Shown piece after piece: positions 54,759-64,000 of a DNA stretch of 64,000 nt. The position numbers and the translations under genes are program-made. A model generated the notes under the pieces. The model ran no database searches. It saw only the letters and a program-made list of their open reading frames with translations, and had not been told where the DNA came from. Where the stretch lies: assembly GCF_014697625.1 (NCBI RefSeq), contig NZ_JACJSG010000010.1, positions 62,001 through 126,000 on the forward strand, given 5' to 3'. Positions within the stretch are counted from its first letter, which is position 1. Each line of letters starts with the position of its first letter. The DNA comes from Anabaena azotica FACHB-119 (GTDB lineage: Bacteria; Cyanobacteriota; Cyanobacteriia; Cyanobacteriales; Nostocaceae).

Positions 54759-56240
54759 ATGGCAATAACCACTGATAGACCGAGATTAACTGTACCTGGG
54801 CCTAATCCTTTACCCATTTTTGGACGTATAGCACCGCTTATTGGATATGTCAAAGACTCTATCACTTTATCGCGTTGTCTATTTAAAAAATATGGTTCAG
54901 TGGTGTCTTTAGTGGCAGGAGGCGGGACAAATATTTACTCATCAGAAGATTACTGTCCCGGTACTGTGTTGGCTTATGGCCCGGAAAATGTTCGCCAAGT
55001 GACAACACAGCATGAGGTTTATCACAAATATCCTTTAACTGGAGGCTTGTATCGCAAGCGTCATGAGTCTCCACGCACGGAAACCTTAAAAAATTTTGGT
55101 GTGGGGTTATTTGGGGTTAACAGCACAACTCATCGTCAACACCGCCAGCTATTAATGCCGGCTTTTCATAGACAGCGCATTGAGTCCTATTGTGATGATA
55201 TTGTGACTATTACCCAGTCGGCGCTAGAACAATTATCAATAGGTCAGTCTGTTAATCTTTGTGAAGTGATGCGAATGCTGACTTTGCGCGTGGCGACTAA
55301 AACCTTATTTGGTGCGGATATTGGTGATGAGGGGTTTAAGAGTGCGAGATTATTGCAGGAAATTGGCACTTTGTTGGGTTCACCTGCGATCGCCATCTTA
55401 CCCTTTGATGTCCCAGGGCTACCTTTTCACCGTCTCCTCAGTTTGATGGCGCAATTAGATGAGCAGATGCGTACCCTCATACGCCAAAAACAAGCCCAAG
55501 GCTTAGACTCAAAGGATGTCCTCTCAATGCTTATCCAAGCGCGGGATGCGGACAGTGGTTTGGGACTAACGGAAAATGAATTGCTAGGTCATGTCAGCGT
55601 CATCTTTGCGGCTGGTCATGAAACTAGCGCCAACGCCTTAACCTGGACGTTATTTTTACTTTCCCAACATCCCCAAGTAGCCGCCGACTTGCTTGATGAG
55701 TTAGAGAGTGTTTTGCAAGGCGCAGCACCTACTGTAGAGAAGTTGCAGCAATTACCCTTGCTAGACCGAGTAATTAAAGAAAGTTTGCGAATTTTACCGC
55801 CTGTACCTTGGAATGCGCGAGTAACATCGCAACCAACATCTTTAGGAGGGTATGAATTACCGACAGGGACGGAAGTTTTCGTCAGCATTTACCACACCCA
55901 TCATATGCCGGAAATCTTCCCCAACCCAGAGAAGTTTGCTCCCCAGCGCTGGGAACTCAAAGAACCCACAATGTATGAATACAACCCTTTTAGCGCTGGG
56001 TCTCGCATTTGTATAGGCGCACCCTTTGCGCTGATGGAGATAAAAATTGTCTTAGCAATGCTGTTAACTCAATATCGCCTGCAATACCTTTCTCAGCAAC
56101 GGTTAGACAGGGATGCACTAATTGTCATGGCTCCCAAATATGGAATGCAAATGCTGATCCACAAACAAGACCGCCAATTTACCCAGGGTGTGGGGAAAGT
56201 GCGAGGTAATGTATGTGAGATGGTAGAACTAAATAATTAA
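54759..56240 (+). CDS. Cytochrome P450
   Basis: 493 residues from the ATG at 54759 (MAITTDRPRLTVPGPNPLPIFG). I-helix oxygen-activation motif VIFAAGHETSANALTWTLFLL, K-helix ESLRILPPVPWNAR (ExxR), and haem loop FSAGSRICIGAPFALMEIKI with the ligand cysteine. No membrane anchor. A heme-thiolate monooxygenase; the substrate is unknown (fatty acids and isoprenoids are typical in cyanobacteria). It stands alone with its own AT-rich promoter region. Confidence 0.93.
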   Translation: MAITTDRPRLTVPGPNPLPIFGRIAPLIGYVKDSITLSRCLFKKYGSVVSLVAGGGTNIYSSEDYCPGTVLAYGPENVRQVTTQHEVYHKYPLTGGLYRKRHESPRTETLKNFGVGLFGVNSTTHRQHRQLLMPAFHRQRIESYCDDIVTITQSALEQLSIGQSVNLCEVMRMLTLRVATKTLFGADIGDEGFKSARLLQEIGTLLGSPAIAILPFDVPGLPFHRLLSLMAQLDEQMRTLIRQKQAQGLDSKDVLSMLIQARDADSGLGLTENELLGHVSVIFAAGHETSANALTWTLFLLSQHPQVAADLLDELESVLQGAAPTVEKLQQLPLLDRVIKESLRILPPVPWNARVTSQPTSLGGYELPTGTEVFVSIYHTHHMPEIFPNPEKFAPQRWELKEPTMYEYNPFSAGSRICIGAPFALMEIKIVLAMLLTQYRLQYLSQQRLDRDALIVMAPKYGMQMLIHKQDRQFTQGVGKVRGNVCEMVELNN

Positions 56241-56426
56241 GTCAGGAGGCAGGAGGCAGGAGATTTTGAGCTTCTTGACCTTGACTTATGTAGTTCAGTC
56301 TATTTGCCTGTTCCTACTTAATACCAATTCCCCAAAATTCAGCAGCAGACACAAACTTTAAAACTCAAATCAGATGTGAATTTCTGAATTTTTGAATTTT
56401 GAATGAGCGAATTTTGAATTGATATG

Positions 56427-56488
56427 AGCTATCAGCTGTCAGCTGTCAGTTAATCACTATCAAGCTGACGGCTGAATGCTGATAGCTA
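56427..56488. repeat. Hairpin of AGCTATCAGC / GCTGATAGCT arms
   Basis: STRR-derived arms (AGCTATCAGCTGTCAGC and its imperfect complement) directly before the stop codon of the regulator gene. They could stabilise its mRNA 3' end; there is no T-run, so it is not a classical terminator. Confidence 0.6.
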
Positions 56489-56489
56489 T

Positions 56490-57167
56490 TTAAGCCATTT
56501 GGTTTTCAATCGCCCACCGTGCGAGTTCGGTGCGGTTGTGGAGATTGGTTTTGCCCAACATATTGGACACATGGCTTTCAACGGTGCGCTGACTAACGTT
56601 TAATTCTTCAGCAATTTCGCGGTTAGCTAAACCCCTGGCGACAAACTGCACTACCTTGAGTTCGGTGGGAGTTAACTGCACATCGAAAGGAACTTGAATG
56701 CGGGAGCCGTTTTCCCCGCCTTTGACTTGGTGTTCCTTCCAACGGATAGTTTGTTTCAGTGAAGATTCTACTTGTGCAACGAGTTCTTCTGGTTCAAAAG
56801 GTTTGACCATGTAAACATCTGCACCTTTGTTCAGACCTTTAACTCGGTCTGCACTTTGTCCTTTCGCTGAGAGGAAAAGAACAGGAATCCAACTGGTGCG
56901 TTCATTTTGCCGGACTTGTTCAACAAAGGTATATCCGTCCATTTCTGGCATCATCACGTCACAGATGATCATGTCTGGAACATCATGTTCGAGAATTTCC
57001 AGAGCTTCTCTTCCGTTTTCTGCCGTGATGACTTCGTATCCTCTAAATTCCAAGTAGTCCTTCACCAGCAAGATGAGGTTAGGGTCATCATCAATTAATA
57101 GGAGTCGTTTGTGATCTTTCATGCTGGGCTCTTTCATAGCAGTGGCACTTGTCGCGCTTCGATCCAT
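56490..57167 (-). CDS. NarL/LuxR-family response regulator (Ycf29-like)
   Basis: 225 residues from the ATG at 57167; ATGs at 57137 and 57122 (MKDHKRLLLIDDD) are equally possible and the last gives the usual length before the first strand. Receiver: LLLIDDDPNLILLVKDYLEFRGYEVI, phospho-Asp in MIICDVMMPEMDGYTF, Lys in DVYMVKPFEPEEL. Output: LuxR-type HTH PTELKVVQFVARGLANREIAEELNVSQRTVESHVSNMLGKT. The architecture fits cyanobacterial Ycf29/TctD-type regulators. The kinase partner is not adjacent. Confidence 0.85.
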   Translation of the reverse strand: MDRSATSATAMKEPSMKDHKRLLLIDDDPNLILLVKDYLEFRGYEVITAENGREALEILEHDVPDMIICDVMMPEMDGYTFVEQVRQNERTSWIPVLFLSAKGQSADRVKGLNKGADVYMVKPFEPEELVAQVESSLKQTIRWKEHQVKGGENGSRIQVPFDVQLTPTELKVVQFVARGLANREIAEELNVSQRTVESHVSNMLGKTNLHNRTELARWAIENQMA

Positions 57168-57171
57168 CAAG

Positions 57172-58019
57172 GTCTTGAATGGTTATCCTTATATGGTGGA
57201 TTGTTGAGATGTTGTCATTTTTCCCACTTAAGTTGCCCTTTCTTCCTTGGAGTCTTCAAAGTGGTTTTCACTTTCGATGACATCACCAGTGCATTGGCAA
57301 AATTCCAGTAAGGATACGCAGAGCAATAGTATTATAATGCGCTATTATATCTCCCTTTGAAAATTGCGGGTGAAAATACACTGATTAAATAATAATCTTT
57401 CTAGTCACAAGTAAGTATTGGCTTAAGATGACCCTAGCTGCAACACAACCCGCGTTTTCATTGGCTTACTGCTCTACAAATACCCTTCAGATTTTAAGCC
57501 TTTGTTAGATGTTTACAAGCAAGTAAGGGAACTTTCGGCAAAGGATGGGTTAAAAATGATATTCTTGCACCACCATTATGCCTATCAAGTGTTCTTGGAT
57601 GATCCGCTCAATAACCTCCGGGTTTGCTTGGCGAAACCAGACACTTCCGGGTAGACAATTATTATCGATCTAGAACAACAAACACGCAAGCTCTAAACCT
57701 TGAGTTTTGTTGCACTACATGACTGTATTGTTACTCATTGAGCGTCTCTCTGATTACTGTTCTATAACAATTTCCCCACTTTGCAAATAAAGTTGTCCAT
57801 ATAAAAATATTCGTTACTTACAGAAAAAAACCTGAAAAATACGAATAATTGAGTATTATTACTTACGGGGCTGTTAAATCAGTTATCAGTTATCAGTTAT
57901 CAGTTGTCAGTTATCAGTTATCAGTTATCAGTTATCAGGTTATTTCCACTGTTCACTGTCCACTGTTCGGAAACCCGTACCCATGAAAACATTGCCATGC
58001 TAGGATGGTTTTCGGTAAA
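57172..58019. other. Regulator-groES intergenic region
   Basis: About 850 bp. 57422-57657 contains a stop-free + strand frame without an ATG start, ending KPDTSG, of unknown meaning. 57877-57940 is a (TTATCAG)n array followed by (CACTGTT)n. The last 50 bp hold the groES promoter region. Confidence 0.5.
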
Positions 58020-58046
58020 TTAGCACTCAGGAGTTGAGAGTGCTAA
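58020..58046. promoter_or_regulatory. CIRCE operator of groESL
   Basis: TTAGCACTC-N9-GAGTGCTAA, a perfect match to the HrcA-binding CIRCE consensus, ending 17 bp before the groES start codon. The chaperonin operon is therefore presumably repressed by HrcA and released on heat shock. Confidence 0.95.
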
Positions 58047-58063
58047 CTCTGGAGAAATTAAAT

Positions 58064-58375
58064 ATGGCAGCTGTATCTTTAAGTGTATCGACAGTCAAAC
58101 CTTTAGGCGATCGCGTTTTTGTGAAAGTGAGCGCCTCGGAAGAAAAGACCGCAGGTGGTCTGTATTTGCCCGACACCGCTAAGGAAAAGCCCCAAGTAGG
58201 CGAAGTAGTCGCCCTTGGCCCTGGCAGGCGTAATGACGACGGTAGCCGTCAAGAGTTGGAAGTAAAAGTAGGCGATAAAGTGCTGTACTCCAAGTACGCT
58301 GGCACTGACATCAAGCTCGGAACTGAAGAATACGTACTGCTTTCTGAGAAAGACATTCTAGCAGTGGTTGGGTAA
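58064..58375 (+). CDS. groS: Co-chaperonin GroES
   Basis: 103 residues from the ATG at 58064; the open frame begins further upstream inside CIRCE and should not be used. [44 protein letters not shown] contains the mobile loop, and [34 protein letters not shown] the C-terminal barrel strands. It caps the GroEL ring. First gene of the groESL operon. Confidence 0.96.
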   Translation: MAAVSLSVSTVKPLGDRVFVKVSASEEKTAGGLYLPDTAKEKPQVGEVVALGPGRRNDDGSRQELEVKVGDKVLYSKYAGTDIKLGTEEYVLLSEKDILAVVG

Positions 58376-58433
58376 TAGGTAATGGGTAATGGGTAATAGT
58401 GAAACCAATTACCAATGACCAATTACCAATGAC
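58373..58433. repeat. STRR hairpin between groES and groEL
   Basis: (GGTAATG)n on the left and (ACCAATT)n/(CCAATGA)n on the right are complementary and begin at the groES stop codon itself. In the groESL transcript they would fold into a long stem. Confidence 0.75.
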
Positions 58434-58462
58434 CAAATTTCATGACACAACAGTTGATTTAA

Positions 58463-60118
<1,656 letters not shown>

Positions 60119-60144
60119 GATTCTGTAGTTAGATAAGTGAAAAA

Positions 60145-60177
60145 CAGCCGCTTCCACAAGGGAAGCGGCTGTTTTTT
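60145..60177 (+). terminator. Intrinsic terminator of groESL
   Basis: CAGCCGCTTCC-ACAAG-GGAAGCGGCTG followed by TTTTTT, 27 bp after the groEL stop. It insulates the following AT-rich cassette. Confidence 0.93.
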
Positions 60178-60266
60178 GTAGCAATATTTCAGTATTCCAA
60201 AGTATAAAATAAATAATTATTGTTTAATAATATACTAATCAAGCTTCAATTCTCAGTTTGCTAAGT

Positions 60267-60662
60267 ATGGAAGATTACCAAGCCGCTTTTATGTACCGTC
60301 GCCTTGATACTGACAGTCTAAGTCAATCAGGAAGAAGAGTTGGAGCTATGCACTTTGGAGGTATAACCATTGAGTGTTTAATAAAAGCAATTATTTGTAA
60401 CACTTTACGCGGAGTTACAAGTGATAACTTAAGAACACATAGTTATACAGAACTTCTAAGCAAACATAACAAACTTAAATCTAGAATTGATAATTTTGCC
60501 GAAGCAAGGAAATGGCTAGATCAAGTTGAAAATCCAATGGGTCAACATTTTATAGATATGCGTTATTCTGGCCTTGAGCCTGATGATTCCAATTACAGAC
60601 GCTGGTTACACGCATACAATAGCATTACAAGTTGGTTAATGAAGCAAGCCACTCAACTTTAA
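60267..60662 (+). CDS. HEPN-like protein of an AT-rich two-gene cassette
   Basis: 131 residues from the ATG at 60267 (MEDYQAAFMYRRLDTDSL). The pattern GRRVGAMHFGGITIECLIKAIICNTLRG...THSYTELLSKHNKLKSRI... then FIDMRYSGLEPDDSNYRRWLHAYNSITSWLMKQA is an all-helical layout like HEPN domains. The canonical RNase Rx4-6H motif is not clean; YRRWLH near the C-terminus is the nearest match, so catalytic activity is uncertain. Eleven bp separate it from the ATPase gene, which has an AGAGGTG ribosome site. Base composition is distinctly more AT-rich than groEL. Confidence 0.7.
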   Translation: MEDYQAAFMYRRLDTDSLSQSGRRVGAMHFGGITIECLIKAIICNTLRGVTSDNLRTHSYTELLSKHNKLKSRIDNFAEARKWLDQVENPMGQHFIDMRYSGLEPDDSNYRRWLHAYNSITSWLMKQATQL

Positions 60663-60673
60663 AGAGGTGAAAA

Positions 60674-63334
60674 ATGCAGGACAATTGGCAAGTTTTGCTA
60701 AAACAGCAGATTAATAATCAGTATGTAAATAATTTGCAAGAGTGGGTTGATATCAATATTTCTACGTCAGGCTTGCTAAATTTAACAATTGTGAGTGAAA
60801 AATTTATTAATTTATCTATTCCTCAGCGTAAAGAACAAATTTTTAACTTACTAAAATCTCAAGTTCCTCATTTATCTCCTGGGTTTATTTCCTTATATAC
60901 ACCTCAAGAAGCAGATTCACTAAATCTTTCAGCACCGCAGGTTTCCAATACACCTTCAGTACAAACTTGGCAAGATTTAGCAATTCAAGCTGCAAATCCG
61001 CAAAATCAACCTCAAATTCCCCATAGTGAACCTCGAATACCCAGAACAGTCACATTTTATTCCTTTAAAGGAGGTGTAGGCCGAACTACTGCCTTAACTC
61101 ATGTTGCTTGGATTTTAGCAATGCGGGGACGTAAAGTTGTCGCCGTAGATTTAGATTTAGAAGCACCTGGTTTGAGTACAGCATTTAACCTTAAACCACA
61201 ACCCAAATACGGAATTGTTGACTATTTTTATGAACGTTCCTACTTACCAAAAGGAGTAAAACCAAGTATTTCAATTGCTGAAATATTTGGTGAAGTAAGA
61301 ATACCTAATGCCACAGGAAGATTATTCGTTGTTCCTGCTGGTTATCTTAATCTTGATTATGTCTCTAAGGTTGATGATCTTCATGCCACTACTGTTATTG
61401 ATGGAGATCAAAATCTGTGGTCTGTTTTTAAGCGTGAAATCTATGAACAATTAAAACCTGATATTCTCTTAATTGATTCAAGGACTGGAATTAATCAATG
61501 GGGAGCTTTATCTTTAATTCAAGCTGCTGATGAAGCAATTATTTTTCTTTTCCCTAATGAACAAAATAGACAAGGAATAGAAGTACTTTTACAATCATTA
61601 CAAAGTATTAAAAATTTATCAATTAATTTTGTTTTTTCTCCTGTACCTGATGTTAATAAATCTGGTTTATCTAAAGTAAAAAAAATATGGAATTTTTTGT
61701 TTAAGCAAATGAAAATTAAGGAAACTGATGAGGAGGAAGATTTAGATAATTTTCAATCAGAAATAGAAGAGCCTTTAGTGGTTCCTTATCTTTCCCTAAT
61801 TGCTTTAGCTGAAAACTATCCTGTACCAGCTTTACTAGATTACTATAATAAAATTGCCAACTTGATTGATGAAGAGACAGATGAACTCCAACGCAGAAAT
61901 ATTTTAACTAATTCAGAGAAACGTTGGTCAATTATTGAAAGCCTACATTTTCCTGAAATAAATGCTGCTAATACAAAAGATTTGAGTTTCCTATTTCAGC
62001 GTACTACTGATTTTGAAAAATTTTTAGATGATACAACCTGTTTGATAAGAGGACGAAAAGGAACAGGTAAAACTGCTCTATATTCGCTTTTTCTTAAACA
62101 CAAAACTGTTGCTCAGAAACTAGCTCGTGGACGCTTAGATAACACTATATTCTTATCAGCACATGGTAGTTTTAATGAACGTCGTCCCTCTCGTGATGAG
62201 TTTCAAACCATTCATCAATATTTGCAGCAGAATGGTGGCTCATGGGAGTCTTTCTGGAGGGCTTATTTACTGTTAAGATGTTATCAGGAAGGCTTGTTTA
62301 AGGTTCCTAGAGGTGATAAATTTAGGGAACTTAAAGAAATTATTAGTAATTTGCCTAAAGACCGATGGCCTTCTGAATCTACACAAGCTTTACAACAATT
62401 ATCTATTCATCCTCATTTTATACTGATAATTAAGGATGGAATAGATATGATTAATCAAGAAATTAAAAATAAATCTCAAAAGCTGTGGTTTCTTTACGAT
62501 GATTTAGATGAAGATTTTCGTAAAGTAGGGGAAGTAAGACAGGAAGCGCTTACTGGACTATTTCAATTAATACAATCTTGTGATGCTAACAAATTAACAG
62601 CAATTAGATTTAAAATTTTCTTGAGAGAAGATATATGGAATAGTTTGATTTTTGACAACAAAAGTCATTTTAATGGACGTGATATTCTTTTACAATGGAC
62701 TAGAGTAGATTTTTTACGATTAGCCCTGCGTCAAGTAATACAATCTGAACAGTTCAAAAATTTAGTTGATCGATTTTCTCCCATTGCTGTTGAGAGCATT
62801 GATCAAGCCAGTGAAGAAGCGATTGATAAATCCTTAGAATTACTTTGGGGGAGTCGTCGTAGAACAGGGGACAAAGCTAAATATGTATCCAGATGGGTTT
62901 ATGAGAGATTAACAGATTCAAGTGGTACAACTTTTCCTCGAAGTTTAAGTATATTACTAGAAGGAGCAAAAGAACAAGAATTAAGCTATAAAGGAAAATC
63001 ATCAATTCAACCTCCTAGCGATCGTTTACTACGAAGTAAATCTCTAGAAAGCGGCTTGAAAAAAGCATCTGAAAAACGGTGTGATGAAATAAAAGAAGAA
63101 TATCCCAATTTGGCTAATTTTTTTGATTCTCTTAAGCAAAAATCAGCTTTTTTACAAAGAGAAGAATTACATAATATATGGCAGGAATCAGTACAGGAGA
63201 TAGAGGATTTTGAAGAATTTTCTTCTTTGTTAATTCAAATTGGCATTATTGAATGGCGCGAAAACCGTAAATGCTATAAGGTTGCGGATATATATGTATA
63301 CGGTTTTGAGATGATTCGGCAAGGTGCGGTATAA
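60674..63334 (+). CDS. Double P-loop ATPase: BolA-like N-domain, ParA/MinD-like NTPase, second P-loop (Sll1717-like) domain
   Basis: 886 residues. About 1-85 resembles a BolA-type alpha/beta fold (INISTSGLLNLTIVSEKFINLSIPQRKEQIFNLLKS). About 125-400 is a deviant-Walker-A ATPase: FYSFKGGVGRTTALTHVAWILAMRGRKVVAVDLDLEAPGLS (KGGVGRTT 132-139), ILLIDSRTGINQWGALSLIQAADEAIIFLFPN. About 430-780 is a second P-loop domain with LIRGRKGTGKTALYSLFL (460-467) and Walker-B-like KLWFLYDDLDEDF. The last 100 residues look winged-helix-like. Large NTPases paired with a HEPN protein are typical of biological-conflict (anti-phage) loci; the defence role is inferred. Confidence 0.85.
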   Translation: MQDNWQVLLKQQINNQYVNNLQEWVDINISTSGLLNLTIVSEKFINLSIPQRKEQIFNLLKSQVPHLSPGFISLYTPQEADSLNLSAPQVSNTPSVQTWQDLAIQAANPQNQPQIPHSEPRIPRTVTFYSFKGGVGRTTALTHVAWILAMRGRKVVAVDLDLEAPGLSTAFNLKPQPKYGIVDYFYERSYLPKGVKPSISIAEIFGEVRIPNATGRLFVVPAGYLNLDYVSKVDDLHATTVIDGDQNLWSVFKREIYEQLKPDILLIDSRTGINQWGALSLIQAADEAIIFLFPNEQNRQGIEVLLQSLQSIKNLSINFVFSPVPDVNKSGLSKVKKIWNFLFKQMKIKETDEEEDLDNFQSEIEEPLVVPYLSLIALAENYPVPALLDYYNKIANLIDEETDELQRRNILTNSEKRWSIIESLHFPEINAANTKDLSFLFQRTTDFEKFLDDTTCLIRGRKGTGKTALYSLFLKHKTVAQKLARGRLDNTIFLSAHGSFNERRPSRDEFQTIHQYLQQNGGSWESFWRAYLLLRCYQEGLFKVPRGDKFRELKEIISNLPKDRWPSESTQALQQLSIHPHFILIIKDGIDMINQEIKNKSQKLWFLYDDLDEDFRKVGEVRQEALTGLFQLIQSCDANKLTAIRFKIFLREDIWNSLIFDNKSHFNGRDILLQWTRVDFLRLALRQVIQSEQFKNLVDRFSPIAVESIDQASEEAIDKSLELLWGSRRRTGDKAKYVSRWVYERLTDSSGTTFPRSLSILLEGAKEQELSYKGKSSIQPPSDRLLRSKSLESGLKKASEKRCDEIKEEYPNLANFFDSLKQKSAFLQREELHNIWQESVQEIEDFEEFSSLLIQIGIIEWRENRKCYKVADIYVYGFEMIRQGAV

Positions 63335-63345
63335 AAATTGTTTAA

Positions 63346-63642
63346 CTTGATATTGCAGGTTGCATAGAAATTCTAGCGGGTTTACGGTTTGAGAAAGGCT
63401 TGATTCGTCAATTGTTACGGGAGGACATTATGAAAGAGTCAGTGATTTATCAAGACATCGTTCAAAAGGAAGCATTTAAACTGATTAGTCGTATGCTTAG
63501 ACGGCGTTTTGGCGATATCGACACTGCATTATTTGAACGTGTTGGGAATTTATCTGCTGATCAGTTAGAAGATTTAGGAGAAGCTTTATTTGATTTCACT
63601 GAGGTTCGTGATTTAGAAGCTTGGTTAAATCAGCAAAGCTAG
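63346..63642 (+). pseudogene. 5'-truncated Rpn-family gene remnant (DUF4351 C-terminus)
   Basis: An open frame directly after a TAA reads LDIAGCIEILAGLRFEKGLIRQLLREDIMKESVIYQDIV, then LISRMLRRRFGDIDTALFERVGNLSADQLEDLGEALFDFTEVRDLEAWLN, the C-terminal half of an Rpn-family protein ending in a DUF4351-like domain. The PD-(D/E)XK core is missing, and the first ATG (63430) lies inside the conserved part. KESVIYQ matches RESVIYQ in the gene at 33340. Translation from the internal ATG remains possible. Confidence 0.75.
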
Positions 63643-63666
63643 GGTTAAGTTAACAAATACTGGAAA

Positions 63667-63696
63667 CCAGCTACTTCAAAAAGGTGGCTGTTTTTT
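63667..63696 (+). terminator. Probable intrinsic terminator
   Basis: CAGCTACTT-CAAAA-AGGTGGCTG imperfect stem followed by TTTTTT, downstream of the Rpn remnant. Confidence 0.6.
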
Positions 63697-63702
63697 ATGG
63701 GC

Positions 63703-63824
63703 AGGACTTACGCAAGTGTCACAATTGGTGCTTGGTGCGTGACGCTACAAGTCTGATTACTACGTTCAAATATTTTCGCAGCGTCACACACCCTACAGAA
63801 AAATATGCCAGTTGCGTAAGTCCT
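63703..63824. mobile_element. 122-bp MITE-like element
   Basis: Perfect 13-bp terminal inverted repeats AGGACTTACGCAA / TTGCGTAAGTCCT. The core includes GCGTGACGC...GCGTCACACACCCTAC. A partial relative lies at 54268-54361. No coding capacity. The remaining 63825-64000 contains no gene I can support. Confidence 0.75.
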
Positions 63825-64000
63825 AATGGGAACAAAAGTAAATATCCTCAACTTTAAGTACAAGAACGTTGTCAATTAGTGACGGGAAATTTCTTTGAGT
63901 CTGTACCCAGTGGCGGTGATGGCTACTGTAATTGTGGAAAGAGAGCGAACAGCAACACCCCAACTCCCATATATTAAAAATTGACTCTAAGTTTTGCAGC

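Noticed and set aside
57232..57345. Minus-strand 36-codon frame ending FEDSKEERAT in the leader of the LuxR-type regulator
   Set aside because: No ATG and no clear ribosome site; a TTG-started leader peptide is possible but unsupported.
63880..63970. Minus-strand fragment reading AITATGYRLKEISRH near the window end
   Set aside because: About 30 codons, reminiscent of a helix-turn-helix tail, but there is no start and the pattern could be part of a dispersed repeat.

Overview
The window is chromosomal DNA from a filamentous, probably heterocyst-forming cyanobacterium of the Nostoc/Anabaena group. The evidence is the abundant HIP1 octamer GCGATCGC on both strands, heptanucleotide STRR repeats in most intergenic gaps, an allophycocyanin-B alpha gene (apcD), a SigC-type group 2 sigma factor, a DevBCA-type exporter operon, and several proteins of cyanobacterial type. 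No phage, plasmid or CRISPR array is present. There is one tRNA gene, tRNA-Pro(CGG).

Layout. 0-4 kb: 3'-truncated sigC, gpsA, lipA, tRNA-Pro. 4-10.6 kb: an accessory block with a HIP1-bearing 42-bp tandem repeat, a DUF433/DUF5615 toxin-antitoxin-like pair lying between two copies of a promoter/start-codon segment, and a three-gene cassette (TPR-CHAT caspase-like protease, small charged protein, coiled-coil protein with two C-terminal membrane segments). 10.6-22.3 kb: a DUF255 thioredoxin-like protein, DUF423, aspartate kinase, and a TetR-DevB-DUF2834-DevC-DevA export operon followed by a methyltransferase. 22.5-33 kb: housekeeping genes purF, purL, apcD, rlmD, an RsbW-like anti-sigma factor and asnS. 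33-34.2 kb: an Rpn-family gene and a partial copy of its 3' end. 34.5-44.3 kb: a complete Wsp-like chemosensory array (CheW, CheR-TPR, CHASE3 receptor, CheW, CheA-REC, CheB) followed by a response regulator-histidine kinase where the classical Wsp system has the diguanylate cyclase WspR. 44.3-45.6 kb: four palindromic elements in tandem and a long AT-rich leader. 45.6-60.2 kb: ubiX, an RNase II/R-family gene, clpP, a nucleoside hydrolase, a P450, a LuxR-type regulator, and CIRCE-controlled groESL. 60.2-63.7 kb: an AT-rich two-gene cassette (HEPN-like protein plus an 886-residue double P-loop ATPase with a BolA-like N-terminus), followed by a decayed Rpn gene.

The best candidates for undescribed biology are the CHAT cassette (5.4-10.6 kb), the HEPN/dual-ATPase cassette (60.3-63.3 kb) and the Wsp-like array with a histidine-kinase output. 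Small repeats are a second theme. A 148-bp inverted-repeat element occurs twice in opposite orientation. A palindromic element occurs four times head to tail. STRR or palindromic sequence has also entered coding regions in frame, in purL and lysC.

All function calls come from reading the sequence and from recalled family knowledge; no database search was run.
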